DNA of 64,000 nucleotides. It comes from Sphingobacteriaceae bacterium DW12 (GTDB lineage Bacteria > Bacteroidota > Bacteroidia > Sphingobacteriales > Sphingobacteriaceae). The stretch is from NCBI GenBank assembly GCA_000783305.1, contig JROE01000005.1, forward strand, positions 372,001-436,000. The letters are read 5' to 3'. Every line of letters starts with the position of its first letter. Within the stretch, counting starts at the first letter, position 1. Below the pieces are notes generated by a model, which did not search any database, was not told the DNA's origin, and saw only the letters and a list, made by a program, of their open reading frames with translations. Shown in pieces: positions 24,774 through 34,719 of the stretch. The translations under genes and the position numbers were made by a program.

Positions 24774-25212
24774 GATTATCTTGATTTAAATTGTCGTGTA
24801 TAGTATTGAGTATTCTAGTGAAATGTTGGAAATCATCCTCTGTCAGATTTTCCCATGCTTTCATTCTAATATTGGCAATGTGAGGGGAGAGTGTTTCCAC
24901 TTTTTCAACTCCTTGGATAGTCAGACTCAGGTAAAGACTCCGTCTATCGGTAGGATGATTCTGACGAACGACCAGTTCTTTTTTAATCAACAGGTCAACT
25001 ATCCGTGTTAAGGTGGGTTGGTCCTTTCCACATTTCTCGGCGAGGTCTTTTTGGGAAAGATCTTCTTCTTCGTACAAGGTTTTGATGACTGCCCATTGGT
25101 CGATTGTCAAATCAAATCCTTTTTCCGAAAATGAGGATTGGGCATACTGTTTTACCTTTCTAGCCGTTCGGTCTAAAATAAAGGAATACATGTTGAATTT
25201 TTCTTTTTGCAT
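24760..25212 (-). CDS. MarR-family transcriptional regulator
   Basis: A 150-residue winged-helix regulator. The recognition segment is LSQKDLAEKCGKDQPTLTRIVDLLIKKELVVRQNHPTDRRSLYLSLT, with the wing DRRS. I start it at the ATG at 25212. The open frame continues 24 codons upstream, but that part contains a TATATTTG promoter element (25230-25237) and the extra residues do not look like MarR. It overlaps the downstream ferredoxin reductase by 14 bases, so it probably controls its own operon. No Cys in the domain suggests a thiol switch. The signal is unknown. Confidence 0.9.
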   Translation of the reverse strand: MQKEKFNMYSFILDRTARKVKQYAQSSFSEKGFDLTIDQWAVIKTLYEEEDLSQKDLAEKCGKDQPTLTRIVDLLIKKELVVRQNHPTDRRSLYLSLTIQGVEKVETLSPHIANIRMKAWENLTEDDFQHFTRILNTIHDNLNQDNHGDN

Positions 25213-25237
25213 AACAATATTTAGTGCAACAAATATA
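25207..25237 (-). promoter_or_regulatory. marR operon -7 element with an adjoining inverted repeat
   Basis: Read leftward, TATATTTG (25230-25237) is a perfect -7 consensus. Immediately downstream lies the inverted repeat TTGCA-N13-TGCAA (25207-25229), which reaches over the marR start codon. That placement fits autorepression. The repeat arms are short, so the operator idea is tentative. Confidence 0.45.
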
Positions 25238-25366
25238 TTCATTTCTTTATCACCTAGTGCTTTTATTTGTCGAATAAATGTCAATATTAACTATATTCAA
25301 AAGGACCTGACATTTCAAATAGGACAAGTGACGATGTACGTATTTGTGAAAGGAGGGGGCATTACT

Positions 25367-25408
25367 AAAAAAAAGAGGCTTCTGTTTTTTAACAGAAGCC
25401 TCTTTTTT
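25367..25408 (-). terminator. Strong hairpin terminator of secDF
   Basis: A near-perfect stem with arms AAAAAAGAGGCTTCTGTT and AACAGAAGCCTCTTTTTT around a TTTT loop lies just after the secDF stop. It is flanked by A and T tracts and would work in either direction. The marR gene starts beyond it on the same strand. Confidence 0.9.
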
Positions 25409-25425
25409 GAGAATATGTAATTTAA

Positions 25426-28410
25426 TTAGGGTCTCGCTGGTTCAACTTTCTTTACGTCAGTTTTTTCAGCTAAATGACGTCCTTGACGTAAATCATATAC
25501 TGAAGGTGCCGCCAAAAAGATAGAAGAATAGGTACCTACGATTACACCGATAAGGATTGCAAATGAGAATCCTCTGATTACCTCACCGCCGAAGATAAAT
25601 AGTACCGCAAGTACGAAGATAATCGTTAACGATGTAATGATTGTACGACTTAATGTGGTGTTGATTGCATGATTAATGATATCACTCATTTTCTCGTTAT
25701 GGCTATGCGGTTTGTTCACGAATTCCCTCAATCTGTCGAATACAACAACTGTATCATTGACCGAGTATGCGATTACCGTTAATATTGCAGCTACGAAGTG
25801 TTGATCTATATCCAAAGAGAATGGTACTAGCCCATCTAAAATGGAGAATAAGCCCAATAAGATAAGCGCATCATGTACCGTTGCAATAGCTGCACCTACT
25901 GAATACTGCCATTTACGGAAGCGGATAAGGATGTATCCTGCAATAATAATAATCGAGAATATAGCAGAGTACATGGCTCTTGATTTGATGTCATTCGCGA
26001 TAGAAGGTCCTACTTTTTGTTGAGATAGGATCTCGTGCTTGCTACCAGCGATTTTTGATAAACCAATATTTAATTTATCCAATACTTCTTTATCTGCAGC
26101 ATCACTCGTTTCATCGATTTTGTAGGTCGTAGTAACGCGTAGTTGGTTTTCACTTCCAAACGTTTTCACTTCCGTTGTCTTTTGGAATACCTCATCTAGA
26201 TTTTGACGCACTTCTTCTAAATTAACTACTTTATCAAAACGGACGGTATACGTACGTCCACCTTGAAAATCCACGCCTAGGGTAAATCCTTTAGTGAAGA
26301 TAGAAGCCAAACATATTACAGAAGCAATGATAGAGATAATATAGAATGTCTTACGTTTCTGTATGAATTTAAAATTAGCATTTCTCAAAGTATTTGCTGA
26401 CCATGGGTAAGACACAGAGATTTTCATATCCTTATCCAGCATGAATTCGAAAATCAAGCGGGAGATGAAGATGGCCGTGAATAATGAAGTGACAATACCC
26501 ACCATTAACGTAGTTGCAAAACCTAAGATTGGTCCACTTCCGAAGAAGAAGAGTACTATACCCACGAGGAATGTTGTAATCTGTGAATCTAAGATAGAAG
26601 GCATTGCATGTTTGTAACCATCAGCAATCGCCTGTCTCATAGATTTTCCGAGGCCGAGCTCCTCTCGAATACGTTCGTATATCAGTACGTTGGCATCGAC
26701 GGCGGTACCCATCGTGAGCACGATTCCCGCGATTCCTGGTAAGGTCAGTACGGCGTTCAGCGAGGCTAATACTCCTAATAAAAAGAATACGTTGATGATA
26801 ACAGCTATATTAGCTGCCCATCCCCCACGGTTGTAGTAAGCTACCATGAAGATAAGAACAACTACGAATGCGATGATTGCTGAGTTGACACCCGCATCAA
26901 TTGCCGCTTGTCCTAAAGATGGACCTACGATGGCTTCTTCCACGATTTTTGCCGTAGTCGGTAGACGACCTGCTTTCAATACGTTAGCCAAATCTTTGGT
27001 ATCATCCGTTGTAAAAGAACCGGATATTTGTGAGCTACCATTCGGAATCTCTTCATTTACATTAGGAGCGGAGTAGACTACATCGTCAAGGACAATAGCG
27101 ATTGCTTCCTGACCCTGTGCTGCTTTTGCAGTAATTTTGCGCCACTCACGTGCACCCTCATTACTCATTTGCATAGATACCACTGGACGATTGTGTACAG
27201 GGTCGATATCATTCCTAGCATCTGTAATAACGTCTCCAGTCAAAATTGCTCCATTGTCAATTCCTGAGGGTCTGATAGCATATAACGACAATGCATCAGG
27301 TGAATTTTGCTCTGGTTTTACAGCCCATAACAATCTAAGATTACCTGGGATGATTGCTTTAACTTCTGGTTTAGCTAATAGTGCATTTACCTTGGCTGTA
27401 TCTTTCAGTTCAGCAATACCAACCATTGGGCCAGGCATCAATTGCATTTGGTTGTTTTGTCCCATATACACCGCAGGTCTTAATACTGCGAATAGTGGGT
27501 TTTCTTCTCCTAATTTTGCATTTATCGCTGCTGAATCCGATTTACCTTTTCCAGCACCTAAGTTCGCCAATAAATTCTCTTTTTTAGTTGTATCTGTTTT
27601 TGTGGTATCAGCAGCAGCAACTGTCTTTTGAGATTTCAGCGTTGAAGCCAACGTTTTATTTGCATTTTCTAACAACGAATATACTTGGAGATTACTATGT
27701 GTCTCGTAAAACTCTAATTTTGCTGACCCTTGTAAAAGCTTACGAACACGTTGCTCGTCATTTACACCTGGTAGTTCGATTAGAATACGATTAGTTCCCT
27801 GTTGAATCTGGATGTTTGGAGAAGCCACGCCGAATTTATCAATACGGGTGCGTAGTACCTTGTACGAATTTTGGATAGCGTTATCTGCTTCTTTCTGCAA
27901 AAATCTAGCAACATCTCTATCTGAACTTGTCGCTTTGATCAGAGCAGCATTAGATTGCGTCGCAAAAAAGCTGGCAATTGGAGTAGACGAACCTGTAGCC
28001 TTATACTCTTCGATGAACAAGTCGACTAATGACTTATTGGAAGTTTTACTTTTCTTTACTGCACTTCCTAACGCTGTATTGAAATTGCCGTCTTTTGGAT
28101 TGTTGGCCAAGTTGCTAATCAATTCATCCAACGATATTTCCATCGTCACGTTCATACCGCCTTTAAGATCTAGCCCTAGAGCGAGTTCATTAGCTTTAGC
28201 TTCCCGATAAGTGAATTTTGCGAATCCAAGGTTGTATACAACCTGTCCAGCCATCGAATCTAAGTAAGTTTTTTCCTTGGCCATGTCACCTTTGGCAAAC
28301 GCCTCCGCTTCTTTCTCAACTTTACGCGTCACAAAAGTGAATGATAGGGAATAGAGGCACGCTAACGATACCACTATCACCAAAAATTTAATCAGCCCTT
28401 TACCTTGCAT
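25426..28410 (-). CDS. secDF: SecDF fusion, protein-export accessory subunit
   Basis: A 994-residue fused SecD-SecF protein, the usual arrangement in Bacteroidota. It uses proton flow to help pull secreted proteins from the SecYEG channel. The SecD half has the signature LALGLDLKGGMNVTMEISL, the P1 head domain and the GTAVDANVLIYERIREEL membrane motif. The SecF half starts near residue 655 with GVDFQGGRTYTVRF and contains SVNDTVVVFDRLRE. Twelve membrane segments are expected. An Asn/Lys/Thr-rich insert (about residues 262-300, KSQKTVAAADTTKTDTTKK) sits inside the periplasmic part. It is monocistronic and ends at a strong terminator. Confidence 0.97.
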   Translation of the reverse strand: MQGKGLIKFLVIVVSLACLYSLSFTFVTRKVEKEAEAFAKGDMAKEKTYLDSMAGQVVYNLGFAKFTYREAKANELALGLDLKGGMNVTMEISLDELISNLANNPKDGNFNTALGSAVKKSKTSNKSLVDLFIEEYKATGSSTPIASFFATQSNAALIKATSSDRDVARFLQKEADNAIQNSYKVLRTRIDKFGVASPNIQIQQGTNRILIELPGVNDEQRVRKLLQGSAKLEFYETHSNLQVYSLLENANKTLASTLKSQKTVAAADTTKTDTTKKENLLANLGAGKGKSDSAAINAKLGEENPLFAVLRPAVYMGQNNQMQLMPGPMVGIAELKDTAKVNALLAKPEVKAIIPGNLRLLWAVKPEQNSPDALSLYAIRPSGIDNGAILTGDVITDARNDIDPVHNRPVVSMQMSNEGAREWRKITAKAAQGQEAIAIVLDDVVYSAPNVNEEIPNGSSQISGSFTTDDTKDLANVLKAGRLPTTAKIVEEAIVGPSLGQAAIDAGVNSAIIAFVVVLIFMVAYYNRGGWAANIAVIINVFFLLGVLASLNAVLTLPGIAGIVLTMGTAVDANVLIYERIREELGLGKSMRQAIADGYKHAMPSILDSQITTFLVGIVLFFFGSGPILGFATTLMVGIVTSLFTAIFISRLIFEFMLDKDMKISVSYPWSANTLRNANFKFIQKRKTFYIISIIASVICLASIFTKGFTLGVDFQGGRTYTVRFDKVVNLEEVRQNLDEVFQKTTEVKTFGSENQLRVTTTYKIDETSDAADKEVLDKLNIGLSKIAGSKHEILSQQKVGPSIANDIKSRAMYSAIFSIIIIAGYILIRFRKWQYSVGAAIATVHDALILLGLFSILDGLVPFSLDIDQHFVAAILTVIAYSVNDTVVVFDRLREFVNKPHSHNEKMSDIINHAINTTLSRTIITSLTIIFVLAVLFIFGGEVIRGFSFAILIGVIVGTYSSIFLAAPSVYDLRQGRHLAEKTDVKKVEPARP

Positions 28411-28619
28411 TGTCTCTTTAGTGTATTAGTTTGATATATAGTATATTTATAATTTTACTTTGGTTTTATTACATTTTACCAAGAATGGCAAAGGTATAAA
28501 ATTTTTATATAATGAACCCGACATGATTAAAATAATTATAAAATGCAAATATGGATCGTGATTTTAACATCATAAAATTTGCATCATCATGGGTTATACC
28601 GATTTAAATACATTTGAAT

Positions 28620-28702
28620 GCCTATTCTGTCTAGATTCAGGATAGGCGTTGGAAGGAAGAGTGCGTAAAAAAAGCCTGATGGTATTCCATCAGGCTTTTT
28701 CC
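28620..28702 (-). terminator. Tandem hairpins downstream of the small outer-membrane protein gene
   Basis: A stem with arms AAAAAGCCTGATGG and CCATCAGGCTTTTT (28667-28700, loop TATT) is a classic terminator for the leftward gene ending at 28722. Beyond it lies a second stem (28620-28629 pairing with 28638-28647, one G:T pair). The remaining bases up to 28411 contain only the secDF leader. Confidence 0.85.
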
Positions 28703-28721
28703 TCTATTTGTTTTGAGTTGC

Positions 28722-29201
28722 TTATTTCAATACAAATTTAAATCCTAGTGAGAAACGCGAAGGTTCAAAATCAGAGTTATTGCTCAAATTCCACCATGGT
28801 TTCCAATCAAAATGCGCAGCTAAGGGTGTATTAGGAATTTTGTATTCTAATCCAGCTGCTGGACGGATGGCAAAGTAAGTTCTGTCTTCATCTCCAAAGT
28901 CAATAAATGACAATTGAGGACCTACACCTACGTACCAACCTAACCCATTTGTGCCAGCGAATGGTCTGTTGTAAGAATAATCAGCCCCTATTACAATATG
29001 GTTGTCTCCAAATAAAACTTGTGCATTACCTGCATTGGCTCCGCCAAATGAGTGTTTGATTTGAGGACCGAACAAAGTCTCACCATCTCCTAAATCGATA
29101 CCAAGACCAAGAGCCGTTCTATAAGGAGTCTGTGCTTTTGCTTCTTGAGCACCAAGTGCTAAAACAGCTGCAGCGGCGAAAGAAAGTAGTAATTTTTTCA
29201 T
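28722..29201 (-). CDS. Small outer-membrane beta-barrel-like exported protein
   Basis: A 159-residue protein starting at the internal Met that opens a clear signal peptide (MKKLLLSFAAAAVLALGAQEAKAQ). An upstream Met at 29219 would only add MNNIIA. The mature part is rich in alternating strands with Gly and aromatic residues (TALGLGIDLGDGETLFGPQIKH, HIVIGADYSYNRPF, GWYVGVGPQLSFIDFG) and ends in FSLGFKFVLK, a terminal beta-strand typical of outer-membrane barrels. It is short for a complete barrel, perhaps eight strands. The function is unknown. It stands alone, with its own terminator. Confidence 0.75.
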   Translation of the reverse strand: MKKLLLSFAAAAVLALGAQEAKAQTPYRTALGLGIDLGDGETLFGPQIKHSFGGANAGNAQVLFGDNHIVIGADYSYNRPFAGTNGLGWYVGVGPQLSFIDFGDEDRTYFAIRPAAGLEYKIPNTPLAAHFDWKPWWNLSNNSDFEPSRFSLGFKFVLK

Positions 29202-29357
29202 AGCAATAATATTATTCATTTTTAATCTACAGCTAGATTAGCAAATAACTTGCCAAACTTAATTTTCACTTCACATTCTCTTTACATTTGCTTATGTAGG
29301 GTTTCATCATTTAGATGTCAATTGTTAAAAAACGTTTTAATATTCGATATTTATTTG

Positions 29358-29365
29358 TAATTTTG
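29358..29365 (+). promoter_or_regulatory. Candidate -7 element of the guaB promoter
   Basis: TAATTTTG matches TAnnTTTG, 33 bases before the guaB start. No well-spaced -33 box was found. Confidence 0.45.
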
Positions 29366-29377
29366 CCTGGCAAATAG

Positions 29378-30874
<1,497 letters not shown>

Positions 30875-30893
30875 TCTATATTAAAGAAACATG

Positions 30894-30930
30894 GAAGGGG
30901 CTGTCTGATTAAAGACAGCCCCTTCTTTTG
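30894..30930 (+). terminator. guaB terminator
   Basis: Perfect stem GAAGGGGCTGTCT / AGACAGCCCCTTC around a GATTAA loop, followed by TTTTG. Confidence 0.92.
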
Positions 30931-31089
30931 TTTACACATAGATACAGTAGACTCGTTAGGTCATTTTGTCCATCCTTATCAGAGAGCATTTTGCACGGAG
31001 GTAATTTTATCCATCCTTGTTTTTGTCATTCTAATTGCTTAAATTGGAAGTTGTTAGGTTTTAATAAATCACTTAAATAAATCACAGCA

Positions 31090-31224
31090 ATGGGAAAAGG
31101 AGATATAAAGACAAGAAAAGGAAAGATTACAGCAGGTTCGTACGGAAAGCGTAGACCCCGTGGATTCGAAAAGAAAGCGGTAGTTGCCGAGATTAAAAAA
31201 AAGGATAAGGCCGAAAGCAAATAA
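31090..31224 (+). CDS. 30S ribosomal protein THX family, 44 residues
   Basis: A 44-codon gene too short for ordinary ORF cut-offs. The product begins MGKGDIKTRKGKITAGSYGK and continues RRPRGFEKKAV, a highly basic peptide that I recognise as the THX/S31-type small-subunit protein found in Bacteroidota. It binds the head of the 30S subunit in rRNA crevices. A hairpin terminator begins two bases after the stop, which shows that this is a separate transcript end. The start is the only in-frame ATG. It lies between guaB and a DinB-like gene. Confidence 0.88.
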   Translation: MGKGDIKTRKGKITAGSYGKRRPRGFEKKAVVAEIKKKDKAESK

Positions 31225-31226
31225 GG

Positions 31227-31261
31227 AAAAAGAGGGATGTGTATCACATCCCTCTTTTTTT
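31227..31261 (+). terminator. Terminator of the THX gene
   Basis: AAAAAGAGGGATGTG / CACATCCCTCTTTTT with a TAT loop and a long T tract. Confidence 0.92.
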
Positions 31262-31335
31262 ATGACGACTTTAACTGCTGACATACTGCTGTCATTGTGC
31301 TACACTAAATTTGGGTATAATTTAAAATCAAGCAT

Positions 31336-31806
31336 ATGAAAACACCAGAGATTATTACCAAAGCAGAATTGTTGAAACACTGGCAAGGCCATCGCAGTTT
31401 GACACGTCGAGTTATCGAAGCATTTCCAGAACAAGACCTTTTTGAATTCTCAATTGGAGGGATGCGTTCTTTCGCTCATTTAGCTCAGGAACTTATCTCC
31501 ATTGCTGGCCCCGGTCTGCAAGGTATCGTGAACCGTGTTGAGGAACCTTACGAAGAAAAAATAGATCTAAAGACCAAGAAGGATATATTGGAACATTGGG
31601 ACAAGACGACCGATGCGGTAGATGTGTATTTCAACCAGATTAAGGAAGAAGATTTTCACGATAGTTTTAATCTTTTCGGTCAATATACCTCGCCAGTGTA
31701 TGAGAATATACTTTATTTTATTGATAACGAAATCCACCATAGGGGACAAGGATACGTTTATTTGCGGGCACTTAACATTGAACCTCCTTATTTTTGGGAG
31801 CGATAA
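31336..31806 (+). CDS. DinB-family protein
   Basis: A 156-residue four-helix DinB-like protein. The metal-binding histidines can be placed in SFAHLAQEL (helix 2) and NEIHHRGQGYVYLR (helix 4), the usual pattern for this superfamily. Members include thiol-dependent transferases and stress-induced proteins of unknown reaction. The ending LNIEPPYFWER, a Pro-aromatic tail, is common in the Bacteroidota subgroup. It is a single-gene unit with its own terminator. The substrate cannot be told. Confidence 0.85.
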   Translation: MKTPEIITKAELLKHWQGHRSLTRRVIEAFPEQDLFEFSIGGMRSFAHLAQELISIAGPGLQGIVNRVEEPYEEKIDLKTKKDILEHWDKTTDAVDVYFNQIKEEDFHDSFNLFGQYTSPVYENILYFIDNEIHHRGQGYVYLRALNIEPPYFWER

Positions 31807-31815
31807 TAGATTCAA

Positions 31816-31850
31816 ATAAAAAGGCAGCTCTTGAGCTGCCTTTTTATTTT
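31816..31850 (+). terminator. Bidirectional terminator between the DinB-like and lipoprotein genes
   Basis: AAAAAGGCAGCT / AGCTGCCTTTTT around CTTG, lying between two convergent genes. Confidence 0.88.
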
Positions 31851-31872
31851 GTTATTTGCGGTAGTTTTTATT

Positions 31873-32259
31873 TTATCGCTGACAGTCAGCCGTCCATATT
31901 TTGTTGTCTTTTGTGAACGCTATGGTGAGCTTTCCTGCATCGATTCTGATCAATGCACCTTCTTTAGCGTCCACATTAACCAATACATTATCTCCTTTTT
32001 TCTCGAACTCAACCCCATTTAGGTCAGGGATATCATTGGAAAATGAAAAATAATATGTGTTTCCTAATTTTTTGACATTGACAGTGCCGTCGGCAAGCGG
32101 TTTGTTATTTTCGCTGTTCCCTAAGTCTGCATAGGATATCTTGCCTTTATAATTGCCAATAAAGATGTCGTTATCAGCAGGGTCATCATCTTTACTACAG
32201 GCCGTGAAAAATATTGTAGCCACCAACATCAATCCCAGAATTTTCATCATTTTTTTCAT
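31873..32259 (-). CDS. Small exported lipoprotein of unknown function
   Basis: A 128-residue protein. I start it at the Met that opens a lipoprotein signal (MKKMMKILGLMLVATIFFTACS), with lipobox FTAC. The longer open frame to 32301 adds a basic, unlikely leader. After the cysteine comes an acidic linker (SKDDDPADND), typical of lipoproteins sent to the outer membrane or surface in Bacteroidota. Then follow about 95 residues with alternating beta pattern (FIGNYKGKISYADLG, TVNVKKLGNTYYFSFSND), resembling small lipocalin-like or META-like domains. I do not recognise the family with certainty. Confidence 0.75.
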   Translation of the reverse strand: MKKMMKILGLMLVATIFFTACSKDDDPADNDIFIGNYKGKISYADLGNSENNKPLADGTVNVKKLGNTYYFSFSNDIPDLNGVEFEKKGDNVLVNVDAKEGALIRIDAGKLTIAFTKDNKIWTADCQR

Positions 32260-32378
32260 AGTTGTAATATGCTTTTTGCGTTTAAAGAATTTGTTTTTCA
32301 CTTGTGTAAATGCAAAGGCGGTGCCAAAAAATGGTGATGTGTGGGTATTGTTCTGTTTATTAGTTTGTTATATCTTGG

Positions 32379-33044
32379 TTAGTTGATTAGTCCAGCAATG
32401 ATATTTATAGTCAAGGCGACCACAAAAGTGTTCAATGCAAAGGATAACAGGCCATGAAAAAGACTGACATGTCTTATTCTTTTACTCGTCACCTGCACAT
32501 CTGAGACCTGAAATGTGCAACCCATCACAAATGAAAAATATGCAAAATCGAGATAGTCTGGTTGTTCTTCACCCGGAAATAGTAGTCCTGAGCCCGATTT
32601 TCCCATTGTCGTATAATAGAGATGTGCATAGTGGAAGGTGTATATCGTGTGTACCAATACCCAAGAAGCGAGCATACTCCCTACAGCGATGACGATATAA
32701 TATGGATGTTGTGGTGTATGTTCCGAATGTGAAATGATGAGTAGCAGTACTGCGAATAGGCACGCGAATGAAGCTACAAGAATTAAGAGGAAGACAAATA
32801 AACGACTACCGTCCTCAATAGTTGCCAATCTTATGATTTGGCGTATAGGCATAGTATAAAATGTAATCCACGACAAAATGATGTAAGAGCAACAAAATGC
32901 AAGCCATGCGTATAGGTATTGTACCAAATGCGGTTCATATTCGGGGATAATCAAGAAGATGCCTAAGGCCATAGTAAATGATATCAAGGCTCTATGTATA
33001 GCGCGCAGTTGATGTATGGATAGTCCGTTGTTTTGTTTGGTCAT
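32379..33044 (-). CDS. DUF1345-family integral membrane protein
   Basis: A 221-residue polytopic protein with about six hydrophobic segments. The signature is LDFAYFSFVMGCTFQVSDVQVTSKRIRHVSLFHGLLSFALNTFVVALTINI, typical of DUF1345 membrane proteins. I prefer the ATG at 33044 (MTKQNNGLSIHQLRAIHRAL) to the in-frame Met at 33110, whose extra 22 residues look like non-coding sequence. The function is unknown. The YxDFAYFSF motif recalls ion-channel-like two-helix units, but that is only an impression. Neighbouring genes do not form a clear operon with it. Confidence 0.8.
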   Translation of the reverse strand: MTKQNNGLSIHQLRAIHRALISFTMALGIFLIIPEYEPHLVQYLYAWLAFCCSYIILSWITFYTMPIRQIIRLATIEDGSRLFVFLLILVASFACLFAVLLLIISHSEHTPQHPYYIVIAVGSMLASWVLVHTIYTFHYAHLYYTTMGKSGSGLLFPGEEQPDYLDFAYFSFVMGCTFQVSDVQVTSKRIRHVSLFHGLLSFALNTFVVALTINIIAGLIN

Positions 33045-33125
33045 TTGGCAATAGATGTACTTAGGACGGAGGGACAAAAAAAACTTCCTCATCACGAACA
33101 AGCGTATCAAAGGAAGGTTTTTAAA

Positions 33126-33503
33126 TTATTTAGATCCAGTTCTCTTAATGATCATAATCGACTTGTATTTGTTTAAATCAAAATGAGGTGCTTCTATCGT
33201 AAGTGTTGTCGGATAAGGATAATCCTTGTCAAAGAAGTACACCGTTGTCGAACTTCCATAGTCGTTAGTCGGAAATAAGTCTGCTGCACCTTCATAATCG
33301 GCATTCGCGATATCCCCTACAGCTACAGCATATATCCGAATAATGCCTCCTTTGTTCTGTTCATTGCGTATGAAAGCTACTTCTTTGAAATCGCCTTTTA
33401 AATCCTCAATCTTTTTCTGGGTCAATGAATCCTTAAAAATAAAGGCTACTATCAAAACGATGGGAATTAAAAGTAGCCAAGCTCTCTTTTTATTACCTTT
33501 CAT
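33126..33503 (-). CDS. Single-pass membrane protein of unknown function
   Basis: A 125-residue protein with one N-terminal membrane helix (WLLLIPIVLIVAFIF, residues about 9-23) followed by a soluble domain. The start ATG overlaps the stop of the upstream DJ-1/PfpI gene in a TAATG arrangement, so the two are translationally coupled. The soluble part (GGIIRIYAVAVGDIANADYEGAADLFP, TTVYFFDKDYPYPTTLTIEAPHFD) has no motif that I recognise. It is real by its coupling and codon pattern. The role is unknown. Confidence 0.75.
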   Translation of the reverse strand: MKGNKKRAWLLLIPIVLIVAFIFKDSLTQKKIEDLKGDFKEVAFIRNEQNKGGIIRIYAVAVGDIANADYEGAADLFPTNDYGSSTTVYFFDKDYPYPTTLTIEAPHFDLNKYKSIMIIKRTGSK

Positions 33504-34081
33504 TAAAGCGAGATTTGAATGTTAAGCAGTTTGAAGAATTCTTTGAGTATGGCTTGATGCCCTGGCCATGCTGGCGAGGTTACTAAATTTCCATCTACTA
33601 CAGCTTGGTCAGCCGGTACATTCTTCCATGTGCCCCCTGCAAGCTCGATATCAGGTCCGACTGCTACATATGCGGTTAATGTACGACCTTTTAATACCTT
33701 GGCGGCGGTTAATACCTGGATACCGTGACAGATAGCAGCTACTGGTTTATTTTCATCAAAGAAATGCTTTGTGATTTCTAAGACGCGCTTATTTAGGCGA
33801 ATGTATTCCGCTGATCGTCCCCCAGCGATGTAGAGCCCATCATAGTCGGCTAGATTCACACGTTCGAAATCCTTATTGATTCCAAAGTTATGACCTCGCA
33901 GTTCCTTATATGTCTGGTCTCCGGTAAAGTCATGTACTGCTGTTGGCACTACATCTCCTTTTTTACGGTCAGGTGCAATTGCATCGACTTCGATCCCGAT
34001 AGCCCCCATTGCTTGAAAGGGTACCATTGCTTCATAGTCCTCTACATAATCACCTACTAATAACAAGATTTTTTTTGCCAT
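33503..34081 (-). CDS. DJ-1/PfpI superfamily protein
   Basis: A 192-residue protein of the class I glutamine amidotransferase-like fold. The nucleophile elbow is AAICHGIQVL with the cysteine, and the Glu/Asp partner region is GDYVEDYEAMVPFQ. Members act as deglycases, chaperone-like proteins or cysteine peptidases. I start at the Met at 34081 (MAKKILLLVGDYVEDYE); the longer frame adds only MNKKMTI. It is followed, with an overlapping stop/start, by the single-pass membrane protein gene. Confidence 0.88.
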   Translation of the reverse strand: MAKKILLLVGDYVEDYEAMVPFQAMGAIGIEVDAIAPDRKKGDVVPTAVHDFTGDQTYKELRGHNFGINKDFERVNLADYDGLYIAGGRSAEYIRLNKRVLEITKHFFDENKPVAAICHGIQVLTAAKVLKGRTLTAYVAVGPDIELAGGTWKNVPADQAVVDGNLVTSPAWPGHQAILKEFFKLLNIQISL

Positions 34082-34155
34082 GATAGTCATTTTTTTGTTC
34101 AACGAAATATACTACTTATCCTTTATTTGCTAGAATCTGTACCGTAAAATATACG

Positions 34156-34719
34156 TCATGATTTAGGTAGCTTCTTTGTCGCAAGTGTTCGTTTGGTTTT
34201 ACGCACTTTTGCCTCCAGTTGACTTCTCAATAACATATTGGTCACTCCCTTTCCCTCTTCAAAGTTGTCATTGAAACTTGGCAACGAGAACGTATCCAGT
34301 ACCTCTGCACCATCAAATGGCAGTCTGGCTTCGGCAATGCTGAGTACAGATTGTCCACCACGCGCTCCGGGGCTAGTTGCTAATAAGAACACTGGCTTAT
34401 CCTGAAATATGCGTCTCCGGGGGATACGTGATATCCAATCGATAAGATTTTTATATCCTACATTATAATTGCCGTTGTTTTCAGCAAGTGAAATAATCAA
34501 AAAGTCCGCCCAGTCAATCAGCGCTGCAAAATCATGAACAGTAGCTGGGATACCCTCTTGGATTTCCGTATCCTTACTGAAGAGGGGAATTTTGAAATCG
34601 TTAAGATCGACGATTTTGATTTCATCGTCTATCTCTTTATAATATTTAGCCACGCTTGTGACAAATTTTTTGTTGATCGAGGTAGAGCTGTTACTGCCTG
34701 CAAATGCTAGTATTTTCAT
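34156..34719 (-). CDS. NADPH-dependent FMN reductase / quinone reductase
   Basis: A 187-residue flavodoxin-like reductase. The FMN phosphate loop is AFAGSNSSTSINKKF and the second flavin loop is LATSPGARGGQSVLSIAEARLPF, both typical of the ArsH/YieF/chromate-reductase group. It reduces FMN or quinones with NADPH. Its upstream region contains a perfect inverted repeat (34745-34763), which may be an operator. It stands next to but not clearly in an operon with the DJ-1 gene, about 75 bases away. Confidence 0.9.
   Translation of the reverse strand: MKILAFAGSNSSTSINKKFVTSVAKYYKEIDDEIKIVDLNDFKIPLFSKDTEIQEGIPATVHDFAALIDWADFLIISLAENNGNYNVGYKNLIDWISRIPRRRIFQDKPVFLLATSPGARGGQSVLSIAEARLPFDGAEVLDTFSLPSFNDNFEEGKGVTNMLLRSQLEAKVRKTKRTLATKKLPKS

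Noticed and set aside
25213..25284. 24-codon N-terminal extension of the MarR regulator
   Set aside because: It contains a perfect -7 promoter element and an operator-like repeat, so it is more likely untranslated.
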